Source: Diacronema lutheri (Eukaryota > Haptophyta > Pavlovophyceae > Pavlovales > Pavlovaceae). Taken from it: a DNA stretch of 64,000 nucleotides. The notes below the pieces were generated by a model. That model ran no database searches, was not told the origin of the DNA, and saw only the letters and a program-made list of their open reading frames with translations. The stretch spans positions 186,001 to 250,000 of the forward strand of contig JAGTXO010000042.1 in the NCBI GenBank assembly GCA_019448385.1, in the 5' to 3' direction. Shown piece by piece: positions 53,101-63,100 of this stretch. Both the position numbers and the translations under genes were made by a program. The stretch's first letter is position 1. Each line of letters begins with the position of its first letter.

Positions 53101-54735
53101 CTGGACCTGCGCGACCACGATGGCGAGCCGATCAAGTGGACAGGCACAAACGGCAACACCCCGCCGATGTCGGACGTGCGCGTCAGGTACGCGGTCTTTG
53201 CGACGCGCTTCGACATCTCCAACCGCGTCTTCGACTACGCCGGGCGCGAGCGGCCGCCGGCCGATCTGCCGTGGCACGCGCGGCGCTCGTGGGTTGGCCT
53301 CGCGCCGCTGCCGCGCGTGCCGCTCCCGGGCCGGCAGCCCGTCAAGTCGGTGGTGACAGATGGCGTCGCCGTGCACGCCGTCGGGACCGTCCTCGTGCCG
53401 AAGGCGCAGGCGCCGGCCGGCGGCTCGGGCGTCCTGCACCGCTGGCGCCGGCCGGACGGGCGCATCGCCGTCGCGCTCGGCTCCGAGCTGCGGCGGGCGA
53501 TCGACGTCGAGGCGGCGGTCGTCGTCGCGGCCGACCCGAACATGGGCAACATCACCACCTACTCTGCGCACGTCGGGCGGGCGGCCGTCTGGCGGCAGTT
53601 CACGCAGCGCGCGCGCGCGCGCGCCGCGGGCTTTGCGCGCGAGACGGCCAAGACCAACGCGGCGCGGCGGCGCGTGCGCACCGACGGGCGCGGCGAGGAG
53701 TTCAGCGTGGAGGCGGACGAGGCGCGGCTTGGCGAGGCGCACAGCGCCAAGGTGCTCGACGCGGGCAAATACATCGCCTTCCACCGCGAGAGCGCGCGGG
53801 TGCGCGAGCGCGCCGCCGAGCACGTGTACGACGCGCCGGCGCGCCGGAAGGAGCGCTGGCGGCGCGACAGCGGCGGGCGGTCCAACGCGGCGCGCGTCGC
53901 CGAGGCGCTCATCGCGGCGCACTGTGTCGACGGCGTGACGCGCGACCGGCTGCTCGTGTGCGTGGGCAAGTGGCTGCGCGACCACAAGGGCGCGCAGCCC
54001 AAGGGCGCGCCGCCCGCCTTCCAGGTGGGGCTGCTGCGCGAGCTGCGGCGGCGCGGCGTCGCGGCCGTCTTCGTGCCCGAGCCGTACACGTCGATGCACT
54101 GCTCGATGCCGCGGCTCGCCAAGGGCGGCAGGCTGCAGCGCTGCGGCGCGGAGCTCGCGCAGAACCCGCGCCTGCCCGTGGCAAAGGGCGGCACGCGCAC
54201 GGTGCACGCGCTCGTCATCTGCCCGGCGTGCAACGGCGGCAAGAAGCCCGTGCACCGCGACTACAACGCCGCGCGCAACATCTTCTACGACGTGCACGAC
54301 ATGGCGGCGCACGCGGCCGGGCGCGACACCACGTCGACGCCTGAGCGCTTTGCCCTCGTGCTCGCCTGGTGGGCGCGCGGCGAGGTGTGGGAGCGTGAGG
54401 AGCGCATGGTGCACGGCGAGGGCGACGACTGCGACGACGAGTGCGACGGCGACGACGAGGGCGACGACGAGGGCGACGACGACGACGACGACAATGGCAG
54501 CGGCGACGGCGGCGGCGGCGAGGGCGACGGCGACGGCGACGGCGACGGAGGCGGCGGCGGCGACGACGACGATGACGGCGGGGGAGGCGGCGGCGGCGAC
54601 GGCGGTGGCGACGACGGCGGCGGGCGCGGCGGCGGTGGCGGCGGCGGCTCTCGCGCCCGCACCCCCGCCCGCGGAGCTGCCAGCGCCAGTGCCGGCGGCG
54701 GCAGCGCGCGCGGGCCGAAGCGCGGCCGGCGTTGA
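39271..54735 (+). CDS. Giant multidomain protein: USP-like / Ulp1-like / YqaJ / chromodomain / Fanzor
   Basis: Proposed CDS join(39271..40194, 40338..40733, 40906..42208, 42382..52880, 53011..54735), about 4,948 aa, total length divisible by three. Junctions use donors GTGCGG, GTAAAG, GTGCGC and GTGCGC with AG acceptors and matching phase. Order: USP-like protease, (EQR)n repeat, three helical repeats, Ulp1-like protease signature with degenerate relatives, YqaJ exonuclease, chromodomain, Fanzor nuclease, acidic Gly/Asp tail. Exon 4 alone is 10.5 kb of one open frame. The start is uncertain (ATG 39271; an acceptor-like site at 39499 may mean more upstream exons), the 42,209-42,381 intron is the weakest join, and two or more separate genes remain possible. 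Confidence 0.5.
39500..40430 (+). other. Ubiquitin-specific-protease-like (C19) domain
   Basis: The Cys box GVKNEGNACYVNALAQSL, the QQDAAEFFQMLL helix and the His box HLGEESTSGHLVAIVL, followed by CDDDN, are those of USP deubiquitinases, with catalytic Cys, His and Asp/Asn apparently intact. A 143-bp intron (40195-40337) then restores the last USP strand, ASMLFYSRLD. At about 290 residues it is a small USP and lacks an obvious zinc-binding fingers insertion. By family it would remove ubiquitin; viral and transposon proteins sometimes carry such domains. Confidence 0.75.
40938..41067. repeat. 9-bp coding repeat (GCGCGAGCA)n
   Basis: About 14 units of GCGCGAGCA with two altered units (GTGCAGCGC) in the middle. 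In the proposed frame it encodes repeated Glu-Gln-Arg, a charged helical spacer between the USP-like domain and the rest of the protein. In other frames it would give Ala-Ala-Arg or Ala-Ser-Ser. Confidence 0.85.
41500..42170 (+). other. Three alpha-helical repeats in the giant protein
   Basis: Three units of about 40-60 residues share a pattern: ARALLERVKARGHALPPHLL, ARALLMHAEAVGAHLPAH and ARELLSRLDEAHLDVQPC, each followed by a leucine/arginine helix (LRSLRDLA, LALRRACI, RQLRRLAA). They look like paired antiparallel helices of a solenoid (HEAT- or PPR-like), but I cannot assign a family. Seen directly; function unknown. Confidence 0.55.
43140..43850 (+). other. Ulp1/adenain-like cysteine protease signature
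   Basis: The order His (SGHFTALRL, codon 43500), Asp (YDAVLVDTL, codon 43569), Gln (NAAQRG, codon 43691) and Cys (ATCGLAVVGAL, codon 43706) matches the clan CE arrangement (H, D, Q, C), with Q-x4-C-G spacing. Clan CE includes Ulp1/SENP and the adenoviral-type proteases found in several large DNA transposons. Assignment is by motif only. A poly-Pro/poly-Ala linker (about 43,960-44,165) follows. Confidence 0.55.
47850..48370 (+). other. YqaJ / lambda-type exonuclease domain
   Basis: PD-(D/E)xK nuclease features occur in the right order: an entry motif (RSPRWHDERWEEVTGSKVGD), GILGEAVALRKLA with the first conserved Glu, FSPDGLA with the catalytic Asp, VLVEVKTL as the E-x-K core, and DQLQLGMHVLG, the glutamine-rich helix typical of YqaJ. 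By family it is a 5'-3' double-strand DNA exonuclease used with recombination proteins in phages, viruses and some transposons. All catalytic residues appear present. Confidence 0.82.
51564..51725 (+). other. Chromodomain
   Basis: About 52 residues starting ARTYEVEAVVDERRK, with the aromatic cage residues at Tyr (TYEVE), Trp (IRWRGYDES) and Trp/Tyr-equivalent (DTWEPEANV). The WRGYDESADTWEPE core is a textbook chromodomain match. Chromodomains bind methylated histone H3 tails; in chromovirus integrases they steer insertion into heterochromatin. It sits about 350 residues before the first Fanzor catalytic Asp's exon and in the same open frame. Confidence 0.88.
52060..54735 (+). other. Fanzor (eukaryotic TnpB-like) nuclease domain, RuvC D/E/D intact
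   Basis: An N-terminal helical part (KELRRIAAAVHRLTTQAYRV) leads through an intron (52881-53010, GTGCGC...GCAG) that joins VAPLRTHN to VPRNVRLAASAIWVTLSDDE. RuvC-I Asp is in AADPNMGN (codon 53533), RuvC-II Glu in PEPYTSMHCS (54079), and RuvC-III Asp in HRDYNAARNIF (54259). The zinc-ribbon cysteines are in HCS, RCG and ICPAC. This is the Fanzor1-type layout. Fanzors are RNA-guided DNA endonucleases; the guide RNA is normally encoded beside the gene, at the element's 3' end. The C-terminus ends in a long Asp/Gly-rich acidic tail and a basic tip (GPKRGRR), possibly a nuclear signal. Confidence 0.88.
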
Positions 54736-55141
54736 CGCACGGCCGAGCCGCGCAGCGGTCGACGCTTTGCGGGCTCTGCCCAGGTCGCGCGCGGCTGGCG
54801 ACGCGTGCCGCGCGCGGCACGACCGTGCACGCCGCCACCCGTGGCCGAGCGCGCCGCACCAGCCGGCCCGCTCCAACCGCCGTGCGGATCACGGACGCTC
54901 GCTACGGCTCGTCGGCGCGCGTCACCTGCGCCGGCGGCCACGGCGCCGTCTGCTCCGGCCTCGTCGCGAGCAGCCCGACCGCTGCTCGCCGCCCGCACGC
55001 CGCCGCAGCAACGCTGCGCGTCGTGCTCCCCCGCTCGCCAAACGCGAAGAGCTCCCTCACAAGGACGTCCTTCCGAACGGCCCGCGCTGCACTCGGGGCG
55101 CGATCGTGCCCCTGATCGGATTTGGCTTGACCATCTATACG
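54736..55141. other. 3' flank of the Fanzor gene
   Basis: About 400 bp with no convincing ORF. By analogy with other Fanzor loci this is where a guide RNA and the right end of the element would lie. I see GC-rich, potentially folding sequence but cannot define an RNA, a terminal repeat or a Helitron-style 3' hairpin by eye. Confidence 0.35.
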
Positions 55142-57754
55142 CTAACCCACCCCCGCACCGTTCGCGAATGTGTCCCATAGCGACTGCATCATCGTGGTCG
55201 CGGGCTGCTGCGCGAGTGCCTCAGGCACCGCCTGGAAGAAGGCGAGCGATTGGTCGAGCTCGTGCACGTGCTCGCCCACGCGCTCGCGCTCGGGGTGCTC
55301 GATGGCGGCGCCCGTCACCGAGCGCAGGCAGGCGATTGACTACGAGCGGCGGGGTCGTGGCGGTTGGAGGGGGAAGGGGAAGGGGGGGGGGGGGTGGGGG
55401 GGGGGGGGGGGGGGCAGAGGAATAAGAGAAGGAGGGTCAATGGCCGAAGCAGGGCGAGGGGTGTGTGTGAGGGGTGGTTGGGGTGGTGGTGGGGGTGGGG
55501 GGGGGGGGGGGGGGGTAGGGGGCTGAGGGGGGAGCGTGTGAAGCGCCACACAAAGTTATGCTGTGGGCGCCGTGTTTCGGCTTGAAAGAAGCTCACGGGA
55601 CGGAGGGACGGTGCCATGCGCAGCGCACGCAGGCACACGGGCACACAAGGCCCCGCCCGCACACCCGGCACGCGCGGGCGAGGGCGCCATCGTGCGACAC
55701 TGACCGCGTTGAAATGCATCTCCGCTTCCCGCCTGACAAATTCGACCGTCATGCCCCGATCCACTCGCCACCTGCGCCGCGGCGCGCGCGCGCGCGCGCG
55801 CGCGCGCGCGCACGACGGGCGGTAGGGGGCACGGGTGGGCGCCACGTGCCGTGCGCCAGCCGTTACGCGCCCGTTACGCGCACAACGGACGCCGCGCGAA
55901 AGGCGGCAGTTGCGCAGCGGCGCGATCGTTGCGACCCCCGTCGTAGGGACGACGGCGCATAGAAAACCGCAAATCGCAGCGCTCTGCGCGCGGCGTGCGA
56001 CCCCGCGCGGTCGCAGCTGGCGCGCAGGCGATAACGCGTGTTTCGCGCGTTTCCGGTAGGAATGCAAATGCGAAAAGTCGCGGCGCCCCCTGTCCTGCTC
56101 TCGATCGCACGCGCGCGTGTGCGTGTGTGCGCGCGCGCGCGCACCTGAGCCGCGGCCCGTGGCGCACGGTCACAATGACGGACACCTCGGCCGTCTCAGG
56201 CTCCTCCTCCGTGTCGCCCATCTGCCGCATGCTGCCACCCGTGCCGCCCGCGCGCGCGCGCGCGCTGCCTGCTCGTGCGACGCGCCGCGCGCCGCGTCGC
56301 CTTTTCTCTGCGCCGAATGAGAGGTCAGCAATTGATTGGAACGAAGAGCTGCTCAACTGCCGCCGCGCAGCCGGCGCGACGCCGAACAGCGCGCGCCCGC
56401 AGCCCGCTCGCACGCCCGCGCCATCCGTCGAGCGGGCGACCGGCTGCTGCAACGGCTGCTGTAACGGCTGCTGTAACGGCTGATGTAACGGCAAGGGGCC
56501 TTTTCCCGCTGCCGTGCCACGCACTCCGCCGCCATCGTTGCCGCAGCCGCCACCGTCGGCTGCGTCGGTGCGCGCTCTCGCGGCCGCGACGTCCGCCGGC
56601 CCCGCGCCGCCGTCTCGCTTCCCCGGCACGTCACGCGCGTCACGCGCGTCACGCGCGTCACGCGCGTCACGCGCGCCCATCCGGCGGCGCGGCACGGGTG
56701 CGTCCTCCACCGCCCCCTCCACCGCCTCGATCAGCTCGAGCGACGCGAGCGCGTGCGGGTACGCCATGCTCACGTTCCGCCATTGCTCGTCGACTGCGGC
56801 CGCAGCGCCGCCATCGTTCTCGTAGCCGCCATCGTTCCACGCCCAGCCCTTGGCGGCGTGTGCGCTGCATCCGCCGGCGCCGCGATCGGCGGACGCGCCG
56901 CCGCGGGCGCCGTTGCTGACGACGGGCCCAGCGCCGCAATCGGCAGCCTTGGCACCGAGCGCGGCGCCCCACGCGCCGCCGGCAACCGGGTTCGTCGCGG
57001 GGCCGACACCCGTCGGCGCGCACGCACCCGCCAACGGCGCTCCGCCCACACGGCCTGTGAGCATGTGTGCGCTTTGTTGCACGTCGTCGTCGGGCTCGTC
57101 GCCCGGCGGGATGGCCGTGTGCGCGTGGTTCGAGCTCAGATCGCGCCGGTGCTCCTCTGAGCTGCGCAGGAAGCGCATGCTCGCCATGTCGTAGGCAGAA
57201 TACCCACCGCGCTCGATCGCCTCCGGTGCGATTGCAAAGCGGTTCGCCACGCGCGCAAAGTCGGCGCCGAGCGCGAGGAGGAAGGATGCGATGCCAGCCA
57301 TGAGCAGCAGCGCGAGCACCAGGGGCAGCTGCGTGTACACGCGCATCATCGTCGATAAGATCCAGCAGAGCGCGCCGAGCGCGAAGCGCGTGACCATACC
57401 GATGAAGAGCATCTCCATCTCATCGGCCGCGCGGTGCGGCGACGTGGCGTCCTTGCCGCGCAGGGCGAGCGTCGGACCGAGCACCGCCACCATCGTCGCG
57501 CGCACGGTCACGTGCATCAGCAGCACCATCGCCGCGACGGTGAAGGTGTAGTAGAGCACCTCGGGCGCCCAGTGCGTGCCGCGTGGCACCCAGACGGAGA
57601 TCGAGATGCCCGTGTAGGCGAAGCCCGCGAGCAGCGCGGCGGGCTGCGCGAGCGTCATGCAGCATGTGACGAAGTGGTCCACCTCCTTTTTGCGCAGGTT
57701 GAGCAGGTCCACCTGCAGCGCGAGCCGCACCTGCCGCTTGTCCGCGAGCAGCAT
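55142..57754 (-). CDS. Four-TM protein, channel-like (distantly ORAI-like), two exons
   Basis: Proposed CDS complement(join(55142..55339, 56168..57754)), 594 aa; the 828-bp intron (GTGCGC...TAG) is phase 0 at both ends. Hydrophobic helices at about 33-54, 66-92, 115-136 and 143-163, preceded by QVDLLNLRKKEVDHFVTCC. The four-helix layout, with a charged N-terminal helix leading into TM1, recalls ORAI calcium-release-activated channels, but I see no clear ORAI selectivity Glu, so this is tentative. After residue 165 the protein is Gly/Ala-rich and probably cytosolic, with five tandem (D)ARD units and LQQP repeats. Exon 2 gives an amphipathic end (HELDQSLAFFQAVPEALAQQ). The intron contains two long G tracts. 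Confidence 0.68.
55381..55516. repeat. Poly-G tracts in an intron
   Basis: Two G-dominated runs (about 55381-55414 and 55487-55516) lie in the 828-bp intron of the four-TM protein. On the transcribed strand they are C/pyrimidine-rich and lie 40-180 bp before the acceptor, so they could act as polypyrimidine tracts. Confidence 0.8.
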
Positions 57755-58108
57755 CTTTGGGCGGCCGGCTGCGCAATGGCGGCGCTAAAAGCCTCGTTGA
57801 CTGTGGAAATTGCCACTTTGAGGCGAGTGGCGTGGCCGGCGTCGGCGCGGGGGCGGAAAGAGTTGCCGGCCGCCTCCGGGTCTCTGCGTGTGCGGCATGC
57901 GCCGGCTAGGCGCGAGAGGGCCTTTGGGCCTGCTCCGCCGGTCGCCTCGCTGCGCGGCGTCGCTTGGGCTGCCCCCCCCCCCCCCCCCCCCCTGCGGCCC
58001 TGCCCCGCCGCATGCATCATTAATCAGGCGCAGCGATCCCGCTTGAATGGCTGGTACGCGCGCGAATGGCGTGGCGCAGCTCGCCCCGTCCTGCGCCTCC
58101 GCGCACCC
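57755..58108. other. Intergenic gap with poly-C run
   Basis: Lies between the 5' end of the four-TM gene and the 3' end of the IQ-motif gene. It contains a C run at 57972-57992 and an AT-richer patch at 58015-58025 (CATCATTAAT). No gene seen. Confidence 0.5.
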
Positions 58109-60099
58109 TCACAGCCACCGCCACGGGCTCCACCCAAGCCGCGTCAGCCCGTCGAGCGCGTCGCCGAACGGCGAGTCCACAGCGATGAGCGCGCGCGGCA
58201 CCTCGAGCTTGGCCAGCCTCGCGGCGGCAAACGGACGCGCTGCTGGCGCACGCGCGCCACCACCATCACCAGCGCCAAGCTCGTGCTCGCCCGCGCGCCG
58301 CGGCGCGGCTCCATCGTGCGCGGCGTGCGCGGCGGCGGAGTCGGAGCCGCCGTCGCCGTCGGCCGTCGCCCCGCGCGTGGCCGCGGCTCGCTCGAGCGCA
58401 CGCTCCGGCGCGGGCGACGTGGCGAGCGCGGCGGGCGCCCTCGACTGCGCGACGGCCGGTGAGGCGGCGGCGCGTGCGCTGGTAGGCCGCTCGTCGCATG
58501 CCGCCCCGACGCTCGGCGTGGCCGTGCGCCCGTCGGCTGCAGATCCTCGTGCGCCGAGCTGGTCGCCGCCGAAGCCGTCGTCGCGCACGCCTCCATCGCC
58601 GTCGCCGTCGGCGCGCTGAGCCTGCGCAGTCTTGCCAGGCTCGTACAAGCCATCCGCCGGCGGGCGCACCGGCTCGGCACCCCAATTCAAAATCGGCGGG
58701 AGCCCCTGGGCGCGCGCCCGTTCGTCCGAGCCGTCGCTGGGCGCGCCCCAGCCGTCGTCGTCCGCCCCGGGCGCGTCCGCGTCCGCGTCCATGTCCGCGT
58801 CGTCGTCCGCCCCGGGCGCGTCCATGTCCGCGTCCGTGTCGACGTCGTCGTCCGCGTCCATGTCCGCGTCCGCGTAGCGCGCGTGCGTGGCCGGCTGCAC
58901 CGCGGCGCTCGTGCGCGGAGCGGGCGGCGCGCGCGCCGCGTGCGCGCCCGGCGCGTCCGCGCACGCCGACGATCGGAACGTCAGCATGGCGGCGGCGGAC
59001 GCGGGCGCACGGGCCGGCGCGGCGTCTGCGTCGAGCGCGCTCGAAGCGACGGCCAGCGCACGCGCGTGCGCGGCGACCGGCGCGCTGCGCGGCTCGCTAT
59101 CGGCGGGCGCCTCGTCCCCGGGCCCGCCACATTCCACCGCAGGCGCGCCGGCGTGCGCGCCCAAGAAGGAATTGCTTGCAGGCGCGGCGGCCCAATTCGC
59201 GGCAGCCGGCGCGTATTCGTAGGCACGTGCGCCGTCGGCTGCCGCGGCATGCGCGGCGGCTGGCGCGGCGGCGGCGGGCGCAGCTCGGTGACTCTGCGTG
59301 GCGCAGGAGTTGCCGCCCAGCACGACGGGCGCGTCGGCGGCTTCCGCTGGCGCGACGCCGGGCGCGCTGTCCCGCGTCGCCAAGACGGCGTCGTCCTGCT
59401 CCGACTCCGCCGCCTGCGCGTGCGGCCCCGCCTCCGCCTCCGCCTCCGCCCCCGCCTCCATGTCGGGCAGGTTTCTCTCGTCCCCAAACGCATGGAGCGG
59501 TCGCTGCTGCTGCAGCGGCAAAAGCGTTTCCTCCACCTCCGCGTGCGACTCGGCCGGCGCAAAGGATTCCGCTCCCGCCTCTGCCGCCGCACGCATTTCC
59601 GTGCCCGCCTCTGCCGCCGCACGCATTTCCGTGCCCGCCGCCGGCTGCGGCTGCGGCTGTGCTTCCCTTCCCGCCATCGCCTCGGCCGCAAGCTGCGGCT
59701 GTGCTTCCCTTCCCGCCATCGCCTCGGCCGCAAGCTTCGCTCCCGCTGCCGTGTACGCTGCCTTCTCCGCTCGTCGCGCGCCATTTTCGCGCGCGAGCTC
59801 GCGCAGCCGCTCTGCTAGCGGGCCCACGCGGCGCGCAGCGCCACGCTCGCCGCGCGCGCGCTCGGCGCCAGCGCCCTTTGCCTCGCGCGTCGCGCCGCCC
59901 GCCTGCCTCGCGCGCCCCTCCAATTCCCAACGCGCATAGTTACCGTGTAACGTGCTGAGTCCAACCGTCACGGCGCCGAGCAGCGCGCCGCGCTCCGCGT
60001 CCGCCTGCCTGCGCTCCAGCGCGGTTATCACCGCGTCGGCACGCGCTGCGACGGTCGAGCGCCTCACCGCGTCCAAGCCCGCGGCTGCCTCGGACGTCG

Positions 60100-60143
<44 letters not shown>

Positions 60144-63100
60144 TGTGCGTCCGCGTCGTCGTCCAGACACGCGTCGAGCGAGTGCCAGACCGCGCCAGTG
60201 TCCACCTCGCCACTGGCGGGCGCGTTCTCGTCGTGGCCGTCAGCCTCGCCGTCGCCGTGAGAGCGGTTGTCGTGACCGTCACCGCCACCGTCACCATCAC
60301 CGCCGACCTGCTCGTCGCCAACGTCGTGCCCGTCAGCCTCGCCGTCGCCGTGAGCGCGGTTGCCGTGACCGTCACCGCCACCGTTACCATCACCGCCGAC
60401 CTGCTCGTCGCCAACGTCGTGCCCGTCAGCCTCGCCGTCGCCGTGAGCGCGACCGCCGTGACCGTCACCGCTGCCATCCTGCTCGTCGCCGTCGTCGTGG
60501 CCGTCAGCCTCGCCGTCGCCATCGCCGCCATGCGTGTCGTCGTCCGCCTCCTCCGTCGTTGCCTCGGTCGCGCCGGCCTGCGACGACGTCGCTTCTCCAT
60601 CGTCCGCGCCACTGGCCGCGCCGTCGGCTCGCGCTCGCCCACGCGCGCCGCCGCGCAAGCTGGCGCGCCGGCGCTCGGCGCGCGCGGCGGCGCGCGCGGC
60701 GCGGCGCGCCTTGCGCTCGGCCGCGTCCTTGGCCTGAAGCTCCGCTCCTTGCGCGCGCACGGCAAGCTGGGCGATCCGCAGCCAGCGGTGCCGGCGAAAC
60801 GCGCCCTGAATCCTCGCGGCAGCTTCGTCCGGTTCGCCCTTCTCCACGCGGTACAGCGACCTGCGCGGCTCGCCGAGGGCGGCGCGGCGAGGCGCGACGC
60901 GGCGAAGCAGCCAAATGGCGATGCGCAGGGCGGCCAGATCATCGCACGGGGGTGGGTGTTGGAGGGGCGATGCTGGCGGCATGGGCGGCGCGACCAGTCG
61001 CGCGCACGGACGCACGCGACGCGACGCGGCGCGTCGCGCAGCGCAGCGCGGCCGGCGGGAGCGCGCGCGTTGCGCTGCTTCGCCAGCGCGGCGCGTGCGC
61101 CAATGCGGTTCAGCCCGCGGCGGCGCGGCGGCGCGGTGGTCCGCGGTGGTCTGCGGCGGCGCACCGCAGACGCTCGACCTGCTCAGTGAGCTCCGCGTGA
61201 CCGCTCTCATCAAAGAGCGCGCGGTGCGCGGCGAAGAGCAGCGCCTCGTGCGGCACCACCGACGCCGGGCTCGGCAGCGGAGGGGGCGCGCGCTCCGCCT
61301 CGGCGAAGAGCACCGCCTCGGCCGCCCAGAAGCCGTTCAGCTCGGCGGCGTTGTGCTGCGCGGCGGGGTGCGCGCTCGACGGATCGACGAGCGCGTCCGA
61401 CCGGTCTGAAACGCAGAGCGGCGGCGGTAGCTGCAGACACGATGGCGGCTCGATCGCCGCGCCGGGCGGCGGCGACATGCCTGCGGTCGGCGCGCCGCGT
61501 CGGGAAGCGGCGCGTGCGGGCGCGCAGCGCGGCGCGTAACGGCCAGGCTTTCACCGCGGCGCGTAACGGCCAGGCTTTCACCGCGGCGCGTAACGGCCAG
61601 GCTCGCACCGCGGCGCGCGGCGGCGCGGGCCGCTTCGCGACGCGCGCGACGCGCGCACCGAACGTGCGCAGGAAGAGGGGGTCAGACGGGCCGCCCAGCC
61701 CGGCAAAGTAGCAGTCGGTCAGCGCGTGCTTACAGTAATCGACGCTGTGCCAGCGAAAGGGCTCGAGCGGCGGCGCGCGCGCGTCGCGCCGCGTCGCGCC
61801 GCGCGCCGCTCCACCGCGCTCCGCTACGCTGCCATCGCCGTCGCCGCTTGCGGGCATCGCCCACGCGGCGAGCGGCGCGGCGCGCGCGCCTTCGCGCCGC
61901 CGCCAGCGCGTGACCGCCTCGACGACGCGCAGCGTCGCGACGCGCACCGTCGCGAGCCGGCGCAGCAGGTCCGCGCGCAGCGCTGCGGCGCGCTCGTCGA
62001 TCGGTGACGCGCCCGGCGGCGCGGCCGCGCCGTCGGCGGCGGGCAGCGCGGCCGCGACCGCGGCGGGCATCGCGCCGGCGGCGCGCGGCGAGGACCCGCG
62101 CGGCGTGCCGAGCACCGCACCGCCCTCTCCGCGCGCCGCATAGCCGCCCTCCGCTACGCCCGTGCCGTCCGCGTGAAGCGGCCGGCGGCTGCCCTCGCGC
62201 GAGCCGACACTCGCGCCGCCAGCCGACACGAGGCGGGCGTCCAAGGCCTCGGAGCGGAGCCGCGCGTGGAGAGGGAGAAGGACGGACGAGGTCAGTTGGC
62301 GCGCGATCGAATGCCGGCCCGCGCTGCCGCGATGGCGGGCGCTGCGCGCGCCGGCGGCCGGCGTGTGCGCGCCGCTCGAGCCGCCGCCGCCCGTCTTGCC
62401 GCGCGCGCGCGCCGCCGCGTCGACCGTGGCGAGCGCGGCGAGGCACCCGTACAGCTCGTCGACGGCGAACTCGCGCGCCTGCGCCGCGCGCTCGGCGGCC
62501 GCGCGCAGCTGCGCCGCCTCGGCGGCGGCTTCACGCAGCGCCGGCCCACGCCGCGCCGGCGGCGCGAGCGGCGCCGATGCGGAGCGCGCGGCGCGCGCGC
62601 CGCGCGCGCCAGAACCCGCGGCGACGACGGTCGCGCGCGCGAGCAAAGGCGCGGCAGAAGCGCCGCTCGCGCGGCTCGGCAGAGATGCGCACGTCGAGGC
62701 GCATGTAGAGAATCGACAGACGCATCCGCCGGCCGCACCGGCGTCGGCCCACGCGGCGCGGCCGGGCGGCGCGCCGAGCGTCTCGGCAAAGTCCGCGTAG
62801 GGCGAGCGCGAGCGCAGGTCGACGACGGGCGGCATCCATCGCGCCCCGCCCGGCCCGGCATTCGACGGCGTCGCCGGCAAGCGCGCAATCGAGCCCGGTG
62901 CCGGCGGTTCGCGCGTCCAGAACGGGGCCTGCGGCGAGCACGCGCAGGCACGCGCGTCGGTGCGCGCGGCGTGCGGGAGCGCGCCGCGCGCCGCCGCGCG
63001 CGCCGGCTGCTCGCCGTCCGCGCGCGCGACGTGCGCAAGGAAGAGCGGCGTGCCAGCGAGCGGACAGAACGCGTCGTGCCGCGCGTCGTATTGCGGGATC

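Noticed and set aside
39271-54735. Integrated giant virus or Polinton as the source of the YqaJ/Ulp1/Fanzor block
   Set aside because: I saw no capsid protein, packaging ATPase, DNA polymerase B or integrase nearby. It is still a possible ancestry for single domains but is not supported as a whole element.
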